From: JBBDNV01 sp040877415
Lineage (GTDB): Bacteria; Planctomycetota; Planctomycetia; Pirellulales; PALSA-1355
Assembly: GCA_040877415.1 (NCBI GenBank)
Contig: JBBDNV010000108.1
Location: forward strand, 1-20,531
Length of the DNA: 20,531 nucleotides
Direction: 5' to 3'
Under the pieces are notes generated by a model. That model was not told the origin of the DNA, did no database searches, and was given only the letters and a program-made list of their open reading frames with translations. Both the position numbers and the translations under genes were made by a program. Shown in pieces: positions 17,507-20,531 of this stretch (positions are counted from its first letter, which is position 1; every line of letters starts with the position of its first letter).

Positions 17507-18382
17507 TTACTTGCGCCGTGCCTGCACGACCCGCGGCAAACCGGCCAGATCCTTGATCGTCGGTCCCGACTCGAATCGTTCGTCGGCCCCCAGCAGCGTT
17601 TCGACTCGCTGTTGTACCATCGGGCTGATTTCCAACAAGAGCGAGCCACCCGGCCGCAGCCGTTCGGCCGCCTGCCCAATGAGCCGCTCGATCACGGCCG
17701 TGCCCGACTCTCCGGCCACGAGCGCGATCTGGGGCTCGTGCAATCGCACTTCGGCTGGCAGTGCCAAAAAATCCTCGCTCGCCACGTACGGCGGATTGCT
17801 GACCACGAAATCGAACTGCCGGCCCACGGCAATCGCCGCGAACAGGTCGCTCTCGACAAACTCGATTCGCTCAGCCACCTCCAGCCGCCGGGAATTGTCG
17901 CGCGCAACCGCCAGCGCTTGCCGGCTGACGTCGATCGCGGTCACGCGCGCCCGCGGCGCGTGCTTGGCCACGCAAACGGCAATGATGCCGCTGCCGGTCC
18001 CGACGTCGGCCACGTCGATCGGCTGCTCGGTTCGGCCGAAGTTCTTCATGAGATCCACGAGCGTCATTACCAGAAACTCGGTTTCGGGGCGCGGGATGAG
18101 CACGTCGGGCGTCACGCGAAAGTCGAGCGAATAGAACTCGCGATGCCCGACCAGATAGGCGACCGGCACCCCTTCGGCCCGCCGCTTCACCAGCTCGCGG
18201 AACTTCGTGCGCAGCGCGTCGTCGGCCTCTTCGCCGAAACTCGTATAAAGCTCCACCCTTCCACAGCCGCGCGCGTGGGCCAACAGCACTTCAGCCTCCA
18301 GGCGCGGGCTTTCGGAGCCGTGATGCTTGAGATAATCGGCCGTCCATTGGAGCAGGCGCCCGATGGTCCACTCGTCGGCCAT
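17507..18382 (-). CDS. prmC: Release factor glutamine N5-methyltransferase
   Basis: Methylates the Gln of the GGQ motif of release factors RF1 and RF2, which speeds peptide release. The product is 291 residues. The N-terminal helical substrate-binding domain covers about 1-85 (PRLEAEVLLAHA). The Rossmann methyltransferase domain has the SAM loop DVGTGSGIIAV (126-136), AIDVSRQALAVA (149-160) and the catalytic SNPPYV (195-200). LIPRPETE (95-102) is also typical of PrmC/HemK. GGGAG lies 5 nt before ATG 18382. It is directly downstream of its substrate gene prfA, but 112 bp of palindromic repeat sequence lies between them. murA follows after 8 bp. Confidence 0.95.
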   Translation of the reverse strand: MADEWTIGRLLQWTADYLKHHGSESPRLEAEVLLAHARGCGRVELYTSFGEEADDALRTKFRELVKRRAEGVPVAYLVGHREFYSLDFRVTPDVLIPRPETEFLVMTLVDLMKNFGRTEQPIDVADVGTGSGIIAVCVAKHAPRARVTAIDVSRQALAVARDNSRRLEVAERIEFVESDLFAAIAVGRQFDFVVSNPPYVASEDFLALPAEVRLHEPQIALVAGESGTAVIERLIGQAAERLRPGGSLLLEISPMVQQRVETLLGADERFESGPTIKDLAGLPRVVQARRK

Positions 18383-18424
18383 GGCAGCTCCCGGAAGTTG
18401 TGGCCCGCTGTAGGGGGCCTCCGC

Positions 18425-18491
18425 CTGTAGCCGGCCTCAGTGAGGCCGGCCTGTCTCCCAAACAATCCGGGGTCAGTGACCCCGGCTACAG
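18425..18491. repeat. Paired palindromes with shared CAGTG centres, bounded by inverted repeat
   Basis: Palindrome 1 is GCCGGCCTCA-G-TGAGGCCGGC (18430-18450). Palindrome 2 is CCGGGGTCA-G-TGACCCCGG (18467-18485). Both share the TCAGTGA centre. CTGTAGCCGG (18425-18434) and CCGGCTACAG (18482-18491) form an outer inverted repeat. The element lies between prfA and prmC, starting 4 bp after the prfA stop in the direction of transcription. It would fold into two strong hairpins in the mRNA. Confidence 0.8.
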
Positions 18492-18494
18492 AAG

Positions 18495-19574
18495 TCAATC
18501 GTCCGAACCCATCTCGCGGCGCATCTCCTGCCGGTCGTAATCGGTCAAGGCGTCGGTCAGCGGCTGCACGGCGCCGGCCAGGATGGAGTCGAGCTTGTAA
18601 AGCGTCAGGTTGATGCGGTGGTCGGTCACCCGGTTCTCGGCGAAGTTGTAGGTGCGGATGCGCTGGCTGCGGTCGCCCGAGCCGACGAGCGTTTTGCGTT
18701 CGCTCGCGCGCCGCTCGTGCTCCTCCTTGCGCTTGGCTTCGTAGAGCCGCGTCTTGAGCACGCGCAGCGCCTTGGCAAAGTTCTTGTGCTGGCTTTTTTC
18801 GTCCTGGCACTGCACGACGATGCCTGTTTCGAGGTGCGTCAGCCGGATGGCCGACGCCGTCTTGTTGACGTGCTGCCCGCCGGGACCGCTGGAGCAAAAG
18901 ATATCCTTGCGAAAGTCGTCGGGCTTAAGCGCGATTTCCACGTCCTCCGGCTCGGGCAGCACGGCCACGGTGGCCGCCGAGGTGTGAATGCGGCCCTTGG
19001 TTTCCGTTTCGGGCACGCGCTGCACGCGATGGCCGCCGCTTTCGTATTGCAGCTCGCGAAACACCCCTTCGCCCTGCACGCCCAGGATGATTTCCTTGAA
19101 GCCCCCCAGCTCCGTGGGGCTCATGTCCAATATTTCGACCCTCCAGCCCTTGCCTTCCGCGTGCCGCTTGTACATATCGTACAGGTCGCGGGCAAACAGG
19201 GCCGCTTCGTCGCCGCCGGTGCCGGCGCGAATCTCCATCACAATCCGGTTGCGCTGGGCGTCTTCGCCGCCGATGGTCATGCCCAACAGCTCGTCCCACA
19301 GCGTCTCGCGCTGTTTGCGCAGCTCGGGCAACTCGGCTTCCGCCATTTCGCGCAGCTCGGCGTCCTTGCCCTCGATCATCTCCTGCGCTTCGGCGATTTG
19401 TTGGTTAAGCGCCTTGAAGCGGCGATACTTCTTGGCCAGCTTCGCCAGCGACCCATGTTCGCGCGCAGCGGCGGTCACCCGTGCCGGGTTCGCCAGCACT
19501 TCCGGGTCGACCAGTTGCTTCTCCAGCTCCTCGAAGCGGGCCAGTTTTTCATCGAGCGTCTTGCGCAGCGACAC
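18495..19574 (-). CDS. prfA: Peptide chain release factor 1
   Basis: Recognises UAA and UAG stop codons and triggers peptide release on the ribosome. The product is 359 residues from GTG 19574, the expected RF1 length. A coiled-coil-rich N-terminal domain covers about 1-105. The codon-recognition domain carries the RF1-type PxT tripeptide as PET (188-190, RVPETETKGRIHTSA), where RF2 has SPF. The catalytic GGQ is at 232-234 (SSGPGGQHVNKTAS). Residues 285-359 include the conserved TYNFAENRVTDHRI segment. The frame is open to 19667, but that extension encodes unconserved, repeat-like residues. The GTG has GAGG 8 nt upstream. The rpmE stop is 158 bp upstream and prmC is downstream. Confidence 0.95.
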   Translation of the reverse strand: MSLRKTLDEKLARFEELEKQLVDPEVLANPARVTAAAREHGSLAKLAKKYRRFKALNQQIAEAQEMIEGKDAELREMAEAELPELRKQRETLWDELLGMTIGGEDAQRNRIVMEIRAGTGGDEAALFARDLYDMYKRHAEGKGWRVEILDMSPTELGGFKEIILGVQGEGVFRELQYESGGHRVQRVPETETKGRIHTSAATVAVLPEPEDVEIALKPDDFRKDIFCSSGPGGQHVNKTASAIRLTHLETGIVVQCQDEKSQHKNFAKALRVLKTRLYEAKRKEEHERRASERKTLVGSGDRSQRIRTYNFAENRVTDHRINLTLYKLDSILAGAVQPLTDALTDYDRQEMRREMGSDD

Positions 19575-19586
19575 CTTAAGAGCCTC

Positions 19587-19616
19587 GTTAGGGGCTTGGG
19601 ATCGTGAGTTAGGGGC
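19587..19616. repeat. Direct repeat GTTAGGGGC in the rpmE-prfA spacer
   Basis: GTTAGGGGC occurs at 19587-19595 and 19608-19616, 21 bp apart. The same spacer continues with purine/pyrimidine-skewed runs (AATCCCCAGCCCCCAATCCC, 19642-19661). It is low-complexity sequence with no gene. On the transcribed minus strand it lies in the 5' leader of prfA. Confidence 0.5.
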
Positions 19617-19732
19617 GGTCGTTGCTTGCAATCCAACCCGTAATCCCCAGCCCCCAATCCCTTCCATGAGTCAACAGAAACGCCGCCCCCGATCCGTACC
19701 GATCAGGACAGCGGCGCGCAAAAACAAACGGG

Positions 19733-19990
19733 CTACGACTCGGTCGCCGGCTTTTCCGCCGATTTCTTGCCGCGCTTCAGGCTGGCGTAGCCCGCCTTAG
19801 CAAACTTGTTCTTGAACTTTTCGATCCGCCCGGCCGTATCCACGAATTTGAGTTTGCCCGTGTAAAACGGATGGCACACGTTGCAGATATCGACCTTCAG
19901 CTCCGGCCGCGTGCTGCGCGTCGTGAACGTATTGCCGCACCCGCACTTAACCATGGTCACGAAGTACTCGGGATGGATGTCGTTTTTCAT
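19733..19990 (-). CDS. rpmE: 50S ribosomal protein L31, zinc-binding type
   Basis: Small protein of the large ribosomal subunit at the intersubunit bridge. The product is 85 residues from ATG 19990, beginning MKNDIHPEYFVTMVKCGCGN. It has four Cys ligands of the C+ (zinc) form, C16, C18, C36 and C39 (CGCGN and ICNVCHPFYTGK). The core ends near KFKNKFAK, followed by a basic tail of about 15 residues. Upstream in-frame extension to 20155 is unconserved. No strong ribosome site is seen (only AAAG about 6 nt upstream). It is the first gene of the minus-strand cluster with prfA, prmC and murA, an order shared with many bacteria for rpmE-prfA-prmC. Confidence 0.95.
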   Translation of the reverse strand: MKNDIHPEYFVTMVKCGCGNTFTTRSTRPELKVDICNVCHPFYTGKLKFVDTAGRIEKFKNKFAKAGYASLKRGKKSAEKPATES

Positions 19991-20405
19991 GGCTTTACCA
20001 CAACCATTGTACGCGTCGGGGCAATCCGCCGTTCGCGGCCCGTGCCCCGCTTTTTCCCATAAGAATGCAAAGCGAAAATCTACCAATTTGCCCCCTCCGC
20101 CACAAGGGGGACGGTTTGGACAAGACCTTGGAAGAATTGCCAGAAGTCGATTCACTTCGATTCGACACTAGGTTGACAGGTGTTCACCGTACGGCTATAC
20201 AGCTACGCATCCGAGAAAGTGTATTCAACTCACGTATTGGCCAAGCGTTCGGACGACACCAATTGCGGCCGACCGTACTGATCGAGGATGGCTCGCAATT
20301 CCTTGCCCATGCGCTACCCGAGCACGGCCAGCGCTGTCCTGCTTCAGATGGAACTGGAATTTCCGGGTGTTGGGGTTAGCATAACCCTGAAGCCTGGAGG
20401 ATTCC
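19991..20405. other. Intergenic region between rpmE and the right-hand remnant
   Basis: No convincing gene. A CCCCCT...AGGGGG hairpin (20091-20110) lies about 100 bp upstream of rpmE. From about 20160 the sequence becomes visibly less GC-rich than the rest of the window, which fits inserted DNA. GGGTTA-GCA-TAACCC (20373-20387) is a perfect hairpin just before the small remnant reading frame. Confidence 0.5.
20173..20201 (+). promoter_or_regulatory. Near-consensus sigma70 promoter
   Basis: TTGACA (20173-20178), a 17-bp spacer, then TATACA (20196-20201). The spacer begins with the dyad GGTG-TT-CACC (20179-20188), placed where a repressor could bind. It points toward the short reading frame at 20406, about 200 bp downstream. 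Confidence 0.55.
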
Positions 20406-20495
20406 ATGAGTCGCGAACGCAAGACGCTTGCTGGACCGGAGAAGTTGGCCATTCTGCAGGACTTGAAAAGGGACTTGAGTAGAGTCGAGAGGTGA
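20406..20495 (+). pseudogene. Possible N-terminal remnant of an IS3-type transposase OrfA
   Basis: A 29-codon frame begins MSRERKTLAGPEKLAILQDL and ends at TGA 20493-20495. It has a very good ribosome site (GGAGG 20396-20400, 5 nt before ATG). The N-terminus resembles the start of IS3/IS911-type OrfA proteins, where a basic segment leads into the first DNA-binding helix. The expected continuation into the helix-turn-helix is absent in all three frames up to the window end. I infer a decayed or truncated insertion sequence. The resemblance is short and could be chance. Confidence 0.35.
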
Positions 20496-20531
20496 CGCGG
20501 TGGTTTAGGCGGGGCCTATCTGTTGCCGGCT

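Noticed and set aside
16047..18134. 695-residue open frame on the + strand opposite murA and prmC
   Set aside because: It is Arg/His/Gln-rich shadow sequence antisense to two well-conserved enzymes.
20065..20379. 104-residue open frame on + before the right end
   Set aside because: It runs across a hairpin and the predicted promoter, has no recognisable motif, and its N-terminal half lies in the rpmE upstream region.

Overview
This window looks like chromosomal DNA from a planctomycete, most likely of the Pirellulales type. The signs are GC-rich sequence, frequent GTG/TTG starts, a planctomycete-style RuvB, an ECF sigma factor followed by a membrane-anchored VWA protein, a TPR/ExbB/ExbD/ExbD cluster, and many short palindromic intergenic repeats. 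The lineage call is inferred from protein character and layout, because no rRNA is present.

Layout on the + strand. Positions 1-3300 hold the 3' end of cysS (cysteinyl-tRNA synthetase), then ruvC (ATGA overlap with cysS), ruvA (TTG start) and ruvB (GTG start): the full Holliday-junction resolvasome. Positions 3570-6103 hold an ECF sigma factor and a 660-residue membrane protein. That protein has an anti-sigma-like N-terminus and a YfbK-like VWA region whose metal site appears to be lost. Positions 6432-12441 form a probable envelope operon: a 1021-residue exported TPR protein, a second exported TPR protein, an ExbB/TolQ/MotA-type channel subunit, and two ExbD/TolR-type subunits (ATGA overlap). 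No TonB or TolA is visible.

The middle holds a minus-strand xerC/xerD-type recombinase that converges on the exbD genes. It is divergent from galE (UDP-glucose 4-epimerase, +), and the spacer between them carries 2.4 copies of a 72-bp tandem repeat. Next is a + strand OB-fold/HD hydrolase of the YhaM type.

The right end is a minus-strand cluster, transcribed rpmE - prfA - prmC - murA: ribosomal protein L31, release factor 1, the release-factor glutamine methyltransferase, and the first committed enzyme of peptidoglycan synthesis. prfA and prmC act on the same step, translation termination. The last ~370 bp hold a near-consensus sigma70 promoter and a short, broken reading frame resembling the N-terminus of an IS3-type transposase.

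Most of the window is ordinary core gene content. The less ordinary parts are the degenerate-MIDAS VWA protein paired with an ECF sigma factor, the TPR-TPR-ExbB-ExbD-ExbD operon, and at least four unrelated-looking palindromic or tandem intergenic repeats that may belong to dispersed families.
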